From positions 16,439,290-16,503,289 of the forward strand of contig OX031061.1 in NCBI GenBank assembly GCA_943736015.1: 64,000 bases of DNA, given 5' to 3'. The stretch's first letter is position 1. The number at the start of each line of letters is the position of its first letter. Of this stretch, positions 1-11,015 are shown one piece after another. The DNA comes from Tridacna crocea (Eukaryota; Mollusca; Bivalvia; Cardiida; Cardiidae). The position numbers and the translations under genes are program-made. The notes below the pieces were generated by a model that did not search any database, had not been told where the DNA came from, and was given only the letters and a program-made list of their open reading frames with translations.

Positions 1-682
1 TGTTCACTCAGTTCATGTATGAAGTTTTTATTCAGTGGTCTTTCAATTGATATAAGTTACAAAAAAGTGTAGAGACATGATCAGATTGTGCACAAGTGTA
101 GACCAAAGATAGAATGGACTAGAAGTGATCAACTTTCAGACTGAAAAGGAGGAAATGAAAGAGATCAGATGTCACAGAATTTAATGCAGATCTAAGATCA
201 GTATGCACAAGTGCTGATCTCAGCCCATACTGCACAAATGTAGATCAAAGATCAGAATGCATAAGATGAGATCAAAGATCAGACTGCACAAGAGGAAATC
301 AAAGATCAGACACCACAATGGGAGATCAACTTATTCAAGAGATTGTATATTCAAGATCAAGCTACACAAGTCCAGAGCTTAGAGATCAGACTACACAAGT
401 CTATGTCCAAGATGAGTACTGCACAAGTAAAGATCTGTGTTCACACAAGACCAGTGTAGATTCACAATGACAGACTGCACAACTGTAGATCCAAGATCAG
501 TCTGCATAAGTAGAGACTCAAACCAGACTGCACATGCATAGATTCAAGACCACAATGCACAAGCAGAGATCAAAGATTAGAATGCACAGGTATAATTTCA
601 GGATCAGACTGCAGAAGTAATGGCTTAAGATTAGACTGCATATGTGAAGGTCCAAGATCGTACTACACAAGTGTATCTTACG
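1..682. repeat. F-repeat tandem array (AGATCAGACTGCACA-type)
   Basis: Imperfect units of roughly 35-45 bp built on AGATCAGACTGCACAAGT and TGTAGATC recur about 15 times. Single dispersed copies of the same motif occur at 13.8, 16.1, 41.0, 41.5, 46.0, 49.9 and 63.4 kb. No coding frame is evident. The left edge is cut by the window. Confidence 0.75.
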
Positions 683-784
683 TTGGTGCACATGGAGTCC
701 CTTTTTACATTACACTAATATTATCAATTTGTCCCTATCGAAAAACTGATTGTACCACAAATACTGGATTTTCATGTAACACCG

Positions 785-1013
785 TAATCCTTTCCCAAAC
801 AATCCCTGGTTTTCACAACCCTGAGAAAGAAGCCTTCTGAAAACATAGTGGGAAAAGGAGAAAATGCTGGTTACCAGCATTTTCTCCTTTTCCCGCAATG
901 TTTTCTACCCTCCCCAAATCAAATTCCAATTTTTGAGTCACATTAATTTTTATTGTCTGCAAATCCTTCAAATTTGGACTAGTCTAAAATTATGTTGTTT
1001 GGTAAAGGGTTAA
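785..1013 (+). mobile_element. TTAA-palindrome element, subfamily A
   Basis: Reference description of subfamily A. Plus orientation runs from TTAACCCTTTACCAAAC through AATCCCTG and GACCCTGAGA to a central palindrome (stem GTGGGAAAAGGAGAAAATGC), then GTCGTCTGCAAATGC and TTTGGACCAGTCTAAAA to the inverted end GTTTGGTAAAGGGTTAA, about 230 bp in all. No coding capacity, so non-autonomous. This copy starts with a mutated TAATCC. Its middle base is T although its flanks are in plus orientation, one of three such flips. Confidence 0.88.
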
Positions 1014-1350
1014 AATGAGGGTATCTGCCTTAGTTACTGTTGATCAAGATCAGTTTGCACAGAATATGCAATCTGATCATATAATGAGAGAATCTGCCTT
1101 TTTTGCTCTTGACCAAGATCAGACGTTAATGTTTCTTGCCAAAAAAGGCATAGGGCAATTTTTGGTTTTTATTAAAAATGTCTGTTTTACTACTTCAGCA
1201 CTCAAAGAGTGAAAGGCAGGAAACCATTGTGTAAAATGGAGAAAGTTCTGTAATTGTTATTTTGCTACTTCCAATTCTGGGAAAAAGGTAAAAATGCTCC
1301 TCAATTTCCCACAATGTTTTTAAAAGCAGTCTTGGTCATCTGGTAAAGGG
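1014..1350. repeat. F-repeat remnant and degenerate A copy
   Basis: Bases 1015-1130 hold two F-type GATCAAGATCAG motifs. Bases 1207-1350 are a decayed subfamily A copy with residual AATTTCCCACAATGTTTT and a right end CTGGTAAAGGGTTAA. Nothing coding is seen. Confidence 0.5.
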
Positions 1351-1580
1351 TTAACACCTTTACACCATAGATACTCATTTCTACGCATTGTTTGTAGGAG
1401 CCATTGAAAAAAATTGTGGCAAAAGGTGCAATTGCTCGTGACAAGCAATTTCACCTTTTGCCACGATCTTTTCCGTGCTATCAAAAGGTGTCATATAAAC
1501 ATAAGAAACAGCTTCATCCTTGCTGTTATTTAGGGTCAGTTAGAGAGACCATAGAAATGCCTTATGGGATAAAGGGTTAA
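1351..1580 (-). mobile_element. TTAA-palindrome element, subfamily B
   Basis: Reference description of subfamily B. Same TTAACCCTTTAC ends as A, but followed by CCCATAAGGCATTTCTATGG on one side and CTCCATAGATACTCATTTCT on the other. The central palindrome has stem GTGGCAAAAGGTGAAATTGC and tip GCTCGTCACGAGC. About 230 bp, no coding frame. This copy reads in reverse (middle base G) and shares its left TTAA with the preceding degenerate A copy. Confidence 0.88.
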
Positions 1581-1909
1581 ACATGTAAGTGTTGGTTAGA
1601 AAGGATTAATTATCAAAAGCACTTGACTTTCTAAGGGAAGGTGCAAGGTACATAAAAACTTGACTAATTATGGGTTTCTAAGAAAGTAGTATGATGAACT
1701 GTATTTGCATATGAATTATGCAACATTATAGTCATCTGCAGAGCCTTTGTGACAAAGAAATAAGGCCAAGTTTTTTCTTTTAACCTTTTATGGAACAACT
1801 CAGTGTTTTAAAGACCTAGATAAAGAAAATTTACATGAAAATATTTTGGGGAAAAGGAGAAAATGCTGGTAACTGGTATTTCTTCTTTTCCCACTATGTT
1901 GTCTACCCT
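1581..1909. repeat. Mostly unassigned; A half-copy at its end
   Basis: Bases 1838-1909 contain the palindrome half of a subfamily A copy (GGGGAAAAGGAGAAAATGC), cut off where the next copy begins. I see nothing in 1581-1837. Confidence 0.5.
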
Positions 1910-2119
1910 TTAACTCATTACCAAATGATAAAATTTTATACGTGTCCAAATTGAAAGCATTTGCAGACAACAAAATAAAAGTGACTGAAAATTTGAAATT
2001 TGTTTTGTGAAAAGTTGAAAGTATTGTGGGAAAAGGAGAATATGCTGGTTACCACAGTGTTTTCTAAAGGCGTCTGTCTCAGGGGCATCAAAATTAGGGA
2101 TTGTGTGGTAATGGGTTAA
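1910..2119 (-). mobile_element. TTAA-palindrome element A, palindrome arm deleted
   Basis: Full ends (TTAACTCATTACC and GTAATGGGTTAA). The palindrome has lost most of one arm, passing directly from GCTGGTTACC to ACAGTGTTTTCTAAAGG, a deletion expected at a long palindrome. Confidence 0.85.
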
Positions 2120-2344
2120 GTCTTTACCAAATGACAAAATTTTAGACTGGTCCAACTTGAAAGCATTTGCAGATAACAATATAAATGTGACTCATAAATT
2201 GAAACTTGACTGTAGAAGAGTAGAGTACATTGTGGGAAAAGGAGAAAATGCTGGTTACCAGCATTTTCTCCTTTTCCCACTATGTTTTCAAAAGGATTCT
2301 TCTTTGGGGTTGTTATAAGTCGAGATTGTGTGGTAAAGAATTGA
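2116..2344 (-). mobile_element. TTAA-palindrome element A sharing a TTAA with its neighbour
   Basis: Intact palindrome with middle base T, as expected for minus copies. Its left TTAA (2116-2119) is also the right TTAA of the copy before it, so the two are joined with a single TTAA. Confidence 0.87.
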
Positions 2345-2591
2345 ACTCTTTACTGCTAAGAAGCCAGTGTTAGGACAATGTGCCGCTGGGAAAAAGGCTT
2401 TTGAAAACATTGTTTGAAATGGATAAAATGCTGGTTCCAATTTTTGATTTTCATGATTGGTAAAACATGAACTTGTTACTATTTAGTACCAGACAACAAA
2501 ATTATGACATCAAAATTCAAAACATTTACAGACTACAAATTAAATCTGACTGTGTGATTTAGATTTGGCATCGAAAGAGTAGAAAGTGTTG
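2345..2591. repeat. Degenerate A fragments
   Basis: Remnants of at least two A copies: AAAACATTGTTTGAAATGG near 2415 and ACCAGACAACAAAATTATG near 2490. No gene is seen. Confidence 0.5.
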
Positions 2592-2890
2592 TTAACTCAT
2601 TACCACACAATTCCTACTTTTGATGACCCTGAGAAAGAAGCTATTAGAAAACATTAAGGGAAAAGGAGAAAATGCTGGTATAGTGACTGAAAATTTGAGA
2701 TTTATTTTGTGAAGGGTAGAAAACATTATGGGAAAAGGAGAAAATGCTGCTAACCAATATTTTCTCTTTTTCCCACAATGTTTTATATCCTTCACAAAAC
2801 AAATTTCAAATTTTCAGTCACTTTTATTTTGTTGTCTGCAAATGCTTTCGATTTGGACAGTCCTAAAATTTTGTCGTTTGGTAATTAGAG
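2592..2890 (+). mobile_element. TTAA-palindrome element A with internal rearrangement
   Basis: About 300 bp instead of 230. One palindrome arm (ending AATGCTGGTA) is followed by part of a minus-oriented right half and then a second, more complete palindrome near 2730. This looks like template switching or recombination between two copies at the palindrome. Confidence 0.8.
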
Positions 2891-3060
2891 TTGATCAGTG
2901 AGAAAATACTGCTTATCAGCATATTCACCTTTTTCTGCAATGTTTTTAAAAGGCTTCTTTTTATGGTCATTGAAACTCAGGACTGTGTAGTAAAAGAAAG
3001 AAGCATTTTTCTGTACAATGACTTTTCACACTCCTATCAGAAACTCCTCAATAAAAATAT
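2891..3060 (-). repeat. A half-copy
   Basis: Bases 2891-2996 hold a palindrome (GAGAAAATACTGCTTATCAG) and the end ACTGTGTAGTAAAAG. The other half is missing. Confidence 0.55.
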
Positions 3061-3542
3061 GAGCCATGCTCTGGCAAAAGGGGTTTGACCCTTTATCACA
3101 CAAGGATGACTTGATGATCCTGAGAAAAAAGCCTTTTGAAAACATTGTGGGAAAAGGAGAAAATGCTGGTAACCAGCATTTTCTCCTTTTACCACAATGT
3201 TTTCTAACCTATCAAAGAAAAATTGCTTCATATGTCAGCCGCTATCAAAATACCGTAATTGTTGTCTAGAAATGCTTTCAATTTGGCTAGGTCTAAAATT
3301 CTGCTGTGTGGTAAAAGGCTCATTCATCTTCCTGATGCATTATATCAAGTAGGGTACACAAAAGTATCAAATCCATTTTGATTAACAACCATGTGAATCC
3401 TGAGATAGACTGGTCCTTAGACATGCAGAAAACTTAACAAAAGCAAAAAGTCTGACACAAGTCAGCCTGTGCCAACCTGGCAGGCTGATCTGAGTAGACA
3501 CTAATATTGCAGATGTACCAGCCGTCTTTTTCACGGAGAAAA
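3061..3542 (+). mobile_element. D element with nested subfamily A copy (3083-3322)
   Basis: D elements are about 255 bp. They start GAGCCATGCTCTG then AAAAGGGGG and CTTAATGCATC, and end in the inverted form (GCAGATGCATTAAGCCCCC, AGAGCATGGCTC), giving imperfect terminal inverted repeats of about 40 bp. The interior has CAGCCTG and CAGGCTGATCTGAG. Here the left end is split by an A copy in plus orientation with an intact palindrome. The insertion point corresponds to the TTAA of GGCTTAATGC. The right D end is decayed. Confidence 0.8.
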
Positions 3543-3545
3543 TCC

Positions 3546-3776
3546 TGTGTTGTTGGTAATAAGCAATTGCTTCTCTTGCCTTTATGATTTCAAAATTAAT
3601 AGATAAATTTTACTGAAAGAAATTCGCTTGAAAAGAGGGGTATAACATGTGAGAGGCAAGAGCAACTGTTTCTCTTGCCTTTATGCTTTCAAAATGAATA
3701 AAAAAATTTAATGGATTTTATTGAAATAAACTCACTAGAAAAGAGGTGTATTACATGTGAAAGGCAGTTGTTTTCA
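3546..3776. repeat. Two-unit tandem duplication (~115 bp each)
   Basis: TTCTCTTGCCTTTATG, a GAAAAGAGG..GTAT segment and ACATGTGA..GGCA occur in the same order twice (about 3550-3656 and 3661-3775). No coding signal. Confidence 0.7.
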
Positions 3777-4173
3777 AAAACTGTCAGAGATGTGAAATGA
3801 TGTATTTATTCCTGCGGTGGAAAAGGACGCTGAGCATGTACATAATTAGTTCTAACCGCGGTGTAATTGAAGGTGTTCACAACCTTTGGACGTACACGAT
3901 ATATAATAATCATGTGACTGTGCTTTCAAGTGGGCCATTTCCTGATCTACATTCTCTTTTTTCTCCGACTGTATGTTGAAGTTAATGTCATTACACATTG
4001 TATACAAATGTGTCTCTCTATCTCTGGCACACAAAACAAAGACGAAACATAATTCTTGTTTGGGTCTCCCAAGTCGGTTTATTGGTTGGTTGATTCTTTG
4101 ATTAATTGATTGATTAACTCTATACTAAATAACAAGAATTTTGGCCTTGTCCATGAAAGCATTTGCATACAAT
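3777..4173. other. No gene seen; short A fragment at end
   Basis: Only 4115-4173 is recognisable: an A-type left half in minus orientation (AACAAGAATTTTGGCCTTGT). The remainder shows no repeat or convincing frame. Confidence 0.4.
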
Positions 4174-4405
4174 TTAACCCTACATCAAATTATAAAATTT
4201 TAGACTTGTTCAAATTGGAAGTATCTGCAGATGACAAAATAAATGTGACTAAAAGTTGAAACAGGACTTTTTAAGCGTAGAAAAACATTGTGGGAAAAGG
4301 AGAAAATGCTGGTAACCAGCATTTTCTCCTTCCCCCATTATGTTTCCAGAAGGTTTCTTCCTCTGGGTTGTAAAAATAAGGGATTGGTTAATGGTAAAGG
4401 GTTAA
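4174..4405 (-). mobile_element. TTAA-palindrome element A with flipped centre
   Basis: Complete copy. The flanks are in minus orientation but the palindrome centre is GGTAACC, the form of plus copies. This is one of three copies whose centre disagrees with the flanks. Confidence 0.87.
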
Positions 4406-4735
4406 ATGTTGCTCAAATTGTGGGATTTACCTTCAGTAGGAAACATTGTGGGAAAAGGAGAAAATGCTGGTTACCAGCATTTTCTCCTTTTCCCGCAAAT
4501 GTTTTCAAAAAGCTTTCTTCCTGAGGGCTATTTAAATTTGGGTGTTTTGGGGAAATGGGTCAGTCAACTCTACACGAAATGACAAAATTTTAGACAGGTC
4601 CAAATTAATGGTACTTGCAGTCAACACAGTAAATGCAATTTGAATAATTAAATTTGTTTGCAGCAGGAAAGAAAACATTGTGTGATAAAAAAAAAATATC
4701 AGGTACCAGCATTTTCTCCTTTTACCACAGTGTTT
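4406..4735. repeat. Two truncated A copies
   Basis: Bases 4440-4558 hold an intact palindrome with only short flanks. Bases 4566-4735 hold a minus-oriented copy whose right part is cut by the next element. Confidence 0.65.
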
Positions 4736-4968
4736 TTAACCCTTTATGAAACAATCCCTGGTTTTTACGACCCCCATATAGAAGACTTTTGAAAACACTG
4801 TGGGAAAAGGAGAAAATACTGGTAACCAGCATTTTCTCCTTTTTCCACAATGTTTTCTACCCTGCTAGAAACAACTTTCAATTTTTTATTTAGTTATATT
4901 TATTTTGTCGTCTGCAAATGCTTTGAATTTTGACCAGTCTAAAATTTTGTCATTTGGTAAAGAGATAA
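4736..4968 (+). mobile_element. TTAA-palindrome element A
   Basis: Complete copy with intact palindrome and right end TTTGGTAAAGAGATAA. It interrupts an older A copy on its left. Confidence 0.87.
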
Positions 4969-5444
4969 AAGGTTTCTGTCTCAGGGTCATAAAAACCAGG
5001 GATTAATAAGTTCAGGGTTAATGCATTGGTTGAATTTTGATCAGTTTGTTAGGTGTTTGCTGTTGGTTGGTAAATGGTTGTTAGGTTGATAGATTAGTAT
5101 TTCTGGTTGGTAAAGGGGTTGGCTTGTTGGTGGATAGATGGATTGGTAGATGGTTTGATCGAACAAGTGATTAATTGATGGTTGTTGAATATGTAGCAAT
5201 TTTCAGGAACTTTGGAATTTTTTTCTGAATAACTTAACTTTCTCTGTTGCATTTGCTTTTTACATGTACAGCAAACTGATTTGAAAATATTGTGGCACCA
5301 GGAGAAATTTGCAGTTACAAGCAGAGCTCTCTTTTGCCTGACTACATCTTGACATGTCTGCTAGCAGTAAACTTTTACCTATATTTCACAAGCATGTTGT
5401 GGAAGTCATCTGCTGTAGACAGATTTCAGGAAGTTATGTGTGAA
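4969..5444. other. A right-end scrap, then GGTT-rich low-complexity DNA
   Basis: Bases 4969-5020 are an A terminal fragment. Bases 5025-5180 are a simple GGTTG/GATTGG-rich stretch. Nothing is recognised up to 5444. Confidence 0.5.
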
Positions 5445-5670
5445 TTAACTCTGTATCAAACAACAAAATTTTAAACTTGGCGGAATTCAAAATGTTTTTG
5501 CAGACAACATTTTTGTGACTGAAATTGTGAAATTTGGTTTCGGAAGGGTAGAATACATTGTGGTAAAGGAGAAAATGCTGGTAATAGCATGTTCTCCTTT
5601 TCCCACAATGTTTTTTAATGGTTTCTTTCTCCGACTTGTTAAAAGTTGGGATTGTTAGGTAAAAAATTAA
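5445..5670 (-). mobile_element. TTAA-palindrome element A
   Basis: Complete copy. The palindrome has one arm shortened (GTGGTAAAGG) and a reduced tip GCTGGTAATAGC. Confidence 0.85.
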
Positions 5671-6148
5671 GGGTTGAGAGTTACAATGGTGGCAACTTAA
5701 GACATATTGCTTCAATTGATAAATTGTAAGTTTTTACTGTATGCAAACTTCTAGTTTCTCCATGCTAGCAGAGAAAATGATATTTTACAGAACTTTTACT
5801 ATTCTAATAAATGAAAAGAAAAATTGATTTGTTTCAAAAGTATTTTTACCCTTTCCCAAAGGACAAATTTAACACCCTCCCAATTCAGAGAATCTGCAGA
5901 CGACCTGTTTGGAATTGGCGCAAATTAAAATCATAAACAGGTTAGAAAACATTGTAGGAAGAGGACAGCATGCTCTTTACCAGCATTTTCTTCTTTTCCA
6001 ACGATGTTAACAAAAGGGTGGCAAAACTACAGTAAAGGGTCAGAAAGCCCCTTTAGCATGCCTTGAAATTTCAGTAAGATGTACTTTTCTAAGATCATCT
6101 CATGTTTCGAGCAGCAGAAGTGCCTTACCACACATTGACACAAGCTCA
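5671..6148. repeat. Degenerate A copy (5848-6032) in otherwise unassigned DNA
   Basis: Bases 5848-6032 retain CTGCAGACGAC, AGAAAACATTGTAGGAAGAGG and TTTTCTTCTTTTCC in A order and minus orientation. The flanking parts show nothing. Confidence 0.55.
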
Positions 6149-6347
6149 GGGCCCGTATTCACCAACCATTCTTAAGAACGTTCTTTGTCTTATTCTCCAG
6201 AATTTTCTGCGTTTGTAAGTAACACAACTTCTGATTGGCTAAACCATTCGGTTTAGCCAATCAGAAGTTGTGTTACTTACAAATGTAGAATTCTTTGGAG
6301 AATAGGACCAAGAATATTCTCAAGAACGGTTGGTGAATACGGGCCCT
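6149..6347. mobile_element. E foldback element
   Basis: About 200 bp and almost entirely an inverted repeat. It runs GGGCCCGTATTCACCAACC to the centre TGGCTAAACCATTCGGTTTA, then back to GGTGAATACGGGCCC, with arms near 95 bp. Other E copies lie at 9525, 10592, 26220, 27285 and 58069. Non-coding, probably a foldback transposon. Confidence 0.85.
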
Positions 6348-6368
6348 GGTTTCAGAGACTCTCAAGAA

Positions 6369-6770
6369 AGACTGTTGAAGATGGTTTGAGAAAAGGAGAA
6401 ACTACTCATCATTAGTTTCTCATTTTCCCACAACATTTTTGACCATGTCATACAAATCCCAATATTAACTCTTGACCATCTATGGCAAAAGTGAGACTTT
6501 TCCATTTTGAAAGCATTTGTTAGTGATAATTCAATGTGGCTTAGGTTGACGTTTATCATGAAATGGAAGAAAATATTGTTGGAGAAGGACTAAATACTGA
6601 CTTCTAGCATCTTCTCCTTTTTCCCACAATATTTTCAAAACAAATCTGTGGCAGGGTCTCTTAAATTTGGGGTTGTACAGGAAAGAGTTAAATCACATTT
6701 TTTTGTCTGCAAAATGCTTTGAATTTTGAGAAGTCTAAAGCTTTCTTGTCTGGTGAAGAGGTGGCTGCTA
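6369..6770 (-). mobile_element. A copy (6475-6691) flanked by A fragments
   Basis: The central copy has both ends (TTAACTCTTGACC, GGAAAGAGTTAA) and a diverged palindrome. 6369-6474 is the interrupted left remainder and 6692-6770 a right-end fragment of other copies. Confidence 0.7.
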
Positions 6771-7630
6771 GCTAGTATCAAGGTGAGTTCAATGAAATTA
6801 ACATTATTTACAAATTGTCAATCAAGACATGTCATTTAATTGGACAGTGATGAAATGAACAACTGTGTAAACTAGAATCAGCTGATTTTGGGGCTGCCCA
6901 ACTGAGCCCCTGCTGGTATTTAATGCATTGTGTCAGCCATTGACTCTTTACCTCATGGGTTTGTTGAATACCTAATGCCATTTTCACCAGTATCACTGAT
7001 ATTTCACAGCTGCCAGTTCACCTATCATTGAGTAGACCTCTGGCAAAAGGGGGTTAAATGCACCCCATGATGCATTTTACCATGCAAGTCATAATACACT
7101 CAACTTCTAACCGGCCACTTTAGTTTCTCCTGAGAATTTGACCAAGTAACAGAGAAGTGAATAAAAACAACTTATAACACATGTCTAGACGATAGAAATG
7201 GTATTGTAATAAAATGATTTTTGATTTTGACTTTGATAAAAGTATCTCTTTTTCAGAAACAGGAAAACACACGGTTTGCGCATGTGCCATGTCTATCAGA
7301 AAAAAAAAAAACATCTTAAAAATGAGAAGCATACATTACTTTTTTTTTTTTCAGCAATAAGAAACAACATGAAAATTATTTTCTGCACAAAAATATAACC
7401 CGAGAGAAGGAGCGTGAAGTTTTCAAAAAAGTGATTTTTCAATTTTCAATGTTAAGCGAATAAAGGTTTAATAACTTCATCTAAATACAACAAGTCAAAA
7501 AATTATTTTCATATTTAGGCTGGAGTATACCTTTACGCTGGTCAGTCATTCTCCAAAAAACATCAAACAATATGAACTGCTTTTTTCCTGGACAGTGGAT
7601 GCTGAAAAAGGTCTATGGAGACTTTTGGCT
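6771..7630. other. No gene; D terminal fragment
   Basis: Bases 7024-7092 match a D left end with an unoccupied TTAA (GGGGGTTAAATGCA). A-runs lie near 7300 and T-runs near 7340. No convincing exon is seen. Confidence 0.45.
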
Positions 7631-7858
7631 GTAACTCTTTCCCAAACAACAAGATTTTAGACTTGTCCAAATTGAAAGCATTTGCAGACGACAAAACAAA
7701 CATAACAAAAAATTGAAATCAATTCCAACAGTGTAGAAAACATTGTGGGAAAAGGAGAAAATGCTGGTTACCAGCATTTTCTCCTTTTCCCACAATGTTT
7801 TCAAAAGGCTCTTGTCTCAGGGTCGTAAAAACCAGGTACTGTTTGGTAAAGGGTTTAA
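7631..7858 (-). mobile_element. TTAA-palindrome element A
   Basis: Complete copy with an unbroken palindrome (7738-7803). The left TTAA is mutated to GTAA and the right end is GGTTTAA. Confidence 0.87.
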
Positions 7859-7888
7859 GTGATCATTTGGAAGTTTTGTTCAGTGTAT

Positions 7889-8073
7889 AGTTTTAGGTCC
7901 ATAAAATCCATTTTGTCTGAAAGTCAACTGGATCTGAAGGTGAAGGTGCCCTTTGCCAGAAAAGATCTAAATAGCAAAGAGTTTTGATTCGTAGCAGTCT
8001 GCACAAAATGTGCCTGTTGATATGGTTGATACTGTTTGCAGATGCATTAATCCCCCTTTTCACAGGGCATTGC
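7889..8073 (+). repeat. D element remnant
   Basis: Right two-thirds of a D copy: GTCCATAAAATCCATTTTGT, a decayed middle, and the end GCAGATGCATTAATCCCCC. Confidence 0.65.
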
Positions 8074-8526
8074 TTAACCCTTTCCCAAACAGTTTGTGGT
8101 TTTTACGACCCTGAGATAGAAGCCTTTTGAAAACATAGTGGGAAAAGGAGAAAATGCTGGTAACCAGCATTTTCTCCTTTTCCCACAATGTTTTCTACCC
8201 TGCTAGAAACAAATGTCAATTTTTCAGTTACTTTTATTTAGTTGTCTGCAAATGCTTTCATATGGGCCAGTCTTTAATTTTGTCATTTAGAAAAGGGTTA
8301 AATCTATACCAAATGACAAAATTTTGGACTAGTCCAAATTCAAAGCATTTGCAGACGACACAATAAATGTGACACAAAAACTGAAATTTGATTTGGGAAG
8401 GGTAGAACACATTGTGGGAAAAGGAGAAAATGCTGGTTACCAACATTTTGTCCTTTTCCTACAATGTTTTCAAAAGCTGTGTTTCTCAGGGTCGTTAAAA
8501 GTTGGGACTGTGTGGTAAAGAGTTAT
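8074..8526. mobile_element. Two A elements joined by one TTAA (8298-8301)
   Basis: 8074-8301 is a plus copy and 8298-8526 a minus copy, both with good palindromes. They share a single TTAA, so the right half of each faces the other. Confidence 0.87.
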
Positions 8527-9524
8527 TAAGCTAGAGAAAGAAATCATTATTTAATCTTGAAAGTATGTAGAGTGGGTCAGCTTTGTAAACACGGGTAAAC
8601 TACTAATATGTATGGTGTATGTGATAGAAAAAAACTAGAAATTTGTCTTCATATAAAACTGAAACAACAACAGCATTTTGGTTTGAAGGCCTCCATGAAA
8701 TGCATTTTCAATCTGCCATAATCAGTGCCAACTTACAGTAATCAGGAAAAACATTTAGTACAAAGATACAAAAGTTATCAGTTCCAAATATTAAGGATAA
8801 AAGGGTCACCTTGGGAAGAAAGCCCCCAGTACCACCTGTTGAGAATTTTTCTACTGAATCAAATTTTGATTACCTGTGTGTCAGGGAATTTGTCTGGTCC
8901 TACCATTAGAAAGGTGCAAGTTAACTGATAAGCCTTGGTAACCCTTTGTCTCATTATTGAGGACAAAGTTCAAGTTGAAATATCATTAGTTTTGGTTTGA
9001 AAAATCCTCGGTTGGTTCAGTTTTGGCCTACATTTCAAATACATTTCAAATACATTTTTATTGTAAATATTGGACATCATTCTTACTCAAATGCTAAAAC
9101 TTGCATTAGGCCTAACCAAAAATATCTCTGTTTAGGATTTCAGTCCGAGATATAGAAGGTGGGGTAGGTAAGGATTTATTTTTTTTCCCTAAACTTTTTA
9201 CAAGGAACATAAAATGAAATTATTCCCAAATGATATATTTTTTTCCATATTCTAAACAGAATATTAATTTGCTTTGGGTTTTTTTTTGTATACCACTAAT
9301 GAAAATTTTACCGATGATGTTCACTTGATAAAATAAGTTTTGATCTTTCACCAAAAATAACTAATATCCTCTATTTATTTCATAACATCTGTTTACTTCC
9401 AAAACCTCATAACTACAGCCTGTAACGAGCTGTAGTTACAAGGTTTGGTAAGTAAACCGATGATATAAAACTTTTTCAGGTTGGCTGTCTCTTGAAAAAA
9501 CAATTGAGTTATTGTCATAGCCCA
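8527..9524. other. No gene or known repeat apart from one hairpin
   Basis: About 1 kb free of A elements, with T-rich stretches near 9180 and 9280 and a 68-bp hairpin at 9391-9458. No exon is supportable. Confidence 0.4.
9391..9458. repeat. Inverted repeat (hairpin)
   Basis: GTTTACTTCCAAAACCT and TAACTACAGC are mirrored by GCTGTAGTTA and AGGTTTGGTAAGTAAAC across a 9-base loop. It is unrelated to the A/B/C palindromes. Confidence 0.75.
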
Positions 9525-9695
9525 CCGGGCTTGTATTCACCAACCATTCTTAAGAACGTTCTTTGTCTTATTCTCCAGAATTTTCTACATTTGTAAGTTT
9601 TAGCCAATCAGAAGTTGTGTTACTTACAAATTTAGAAAACTGTGGAGAATAAGACTAAGAATATTCTCAAGAGTGGATGGTGAATACAGGTCCTG
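9525..9695. mobile_element. E foldback element
   Basis: Second E copy, with the centre shortened: the arms meet around TTTTAGCCAATCAGAAG. It starts GGGCTTGTATTCACC and ends GGTGAATACAGG. Confidence 0.82.
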
Positions 9696-9781
9696 GTGGC
9701 ATTGTCTGCGTCATCATGATGCAAAAACTGACATTTTACAATATCTGTTATTAGTGAAGAAAGTGACTTCAAGTTTGAACA

Positions 9782-9990
9782 ATCTTACGAACGAAGTCCG
9801 TAACAAAGAAACAGATGAATAAATGCATGGCAGAAATAAGGATCGGAGCGGGATTCGAACTCCGAACTCCCGGACGCAAAGCCAATAACCTAACCACTGA
9901 GCCAAAGAGATATCTCCCTGACGCAGTAGCCAGGTATTGTATTTAAATCGGGAGTATATGCCATGCAGGAAGGAGTGGTCTCCCGTAACA
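9782..9990 (-). repeat. tRNA-derived SINE head within a 209-bp duplicated block (copy 1)
   Basis: On the minus strand 9838-9916 looks tRNA-like: A-box TGGCTCAGTGGTTAGG and B-box GTTCGAATCCC, spaced as in a tRNA. The whole 209-bp block recurs at 10106-10314 and reads as identical. A functional tRNA is unlikely because the acceptor ends do not pair well. Confidence 0.7.
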
Positions 9991-10105
9991 CACCCCCTCT
10001 TAAAGTCATCATTTATTGATGACTCAAAGCCTTATTAGGCAGGAAGTCCGATTTTGGACAACAAATGGGATTAATGGCTCAATGGCCAATCCCGGACGAG
10101 CCCCC

Positions 10106-10314
10106 ATCTTACGAACGAAGTCCGTAACAAAGAAACAGATGAATAAATGCATGGCAGAAATAAGGATCGGAGCGGGATTCGAACTCCGAACTCCCGGACG
10201 CAAAGCCAATAACCTAACCACTGAGCCAAAGAGATATCTCCCTGACGCAGTAGCCAGGTATTGTATTTAAATCGGGAGTATATGCCATGCAGGAAGGAGT
10301 GGTCTCCCGTAACA
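10106..10314 (-). repeat. tRNA-derived SINE head within a 209-bp duplicated block (copy 2)
   Basis: By eye an exact repeat of 9782-9990 at an offset of 324 bp. The intervening 115 bp are not repeated. Perfect identity amid heavily diverged repeats implies a very recent duplication or an assembly artefact. Confidence 0.75.
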
Positions 10315-10591
10315 ACAAGTTGTTAACTTTCAAAAGAGGAACCTGTTCAAAAAGGGCAGATAACTATGAAAACGTTTTTGACCCAGAAATGCCCCTTACT
10401 TAAAATTTTACTGAAAATCCAGAATTTGCAGCGCAGGTATGGTGGTACATGTATCAGCACACCAATTAGTCTTGTTTTGTTCTACAAAATATCACTTTTG
10501 TGTGGAGCAAAATTTATGTTCATGATTAACAAATTCTCTGGCAATCTGAAGACATTTGCAGATGACAAATTCGGTGAAGCCAAAATGATGG
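10315..10591. other. A-type scrap, no gene
   Basis: Near 10530-10590 a fragment resembles the A segment AAGACATTTGCAGATGACAA. Nothing else is recognised. Confidence 0.4.
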
Positions 10592-11015
10592 GTTGATATT
10601 CACAAATCATTCTTGAGAACGTACACCTAGTCTTTTTTATGAGGATTTTCTAATTTGAAAGTAAGACAACTTCTGATTAGCAAATCCAAATGGTTTAGCT
10701 CATTAACCCATTACCCCATAAGGCATTTCTATGGTATCTCTAGATGACCATAAACAACAGCAAGGATAAAGCCGTTTCCTATGTGTATATGACACCTTTT
10801 GATTGTGTAGAAAACATTGTGGCAAAAGGTGAAATTGCTCGTCATGAGCAATTTCACCGTTTGCCACAATGTTTTCCAAAGGCTCCTACAAGTGATGCAT
10901 AGAAATGAGTATCTATGGAGTAAAGGGTTAAAAGTTGGGTTACCATCAAATTGAGAAAGTTCAGGAGGGTAAGACTACAAATGCTCTAAAGAATGGTTGG
11001 TGAAAAAGGGCCTGA
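10592..11015. mobile_element. E foldback element split by a B element (10703-10931, plus)
   Basis: The E left arm (GATATTCACAAATCATTCTT to TGGTTTAGCTCA) and right arm (AAGTTGGGTTACC to GGTTGGTGAAAAAGGGCC) flank a complete B copy bounded by TTAA on both sides. The B palindrome centre is CTCGTCATGAG, middle base C as expected for plus copies. Confidence 0.83.

Noticed and set aside
1..682. CRISPR-like array
   Set aside because: Unit length and spacing are irregular, there are no unique spacers, and the DNA is clearly eukaryotic. It is a degenerate tandem repeat.
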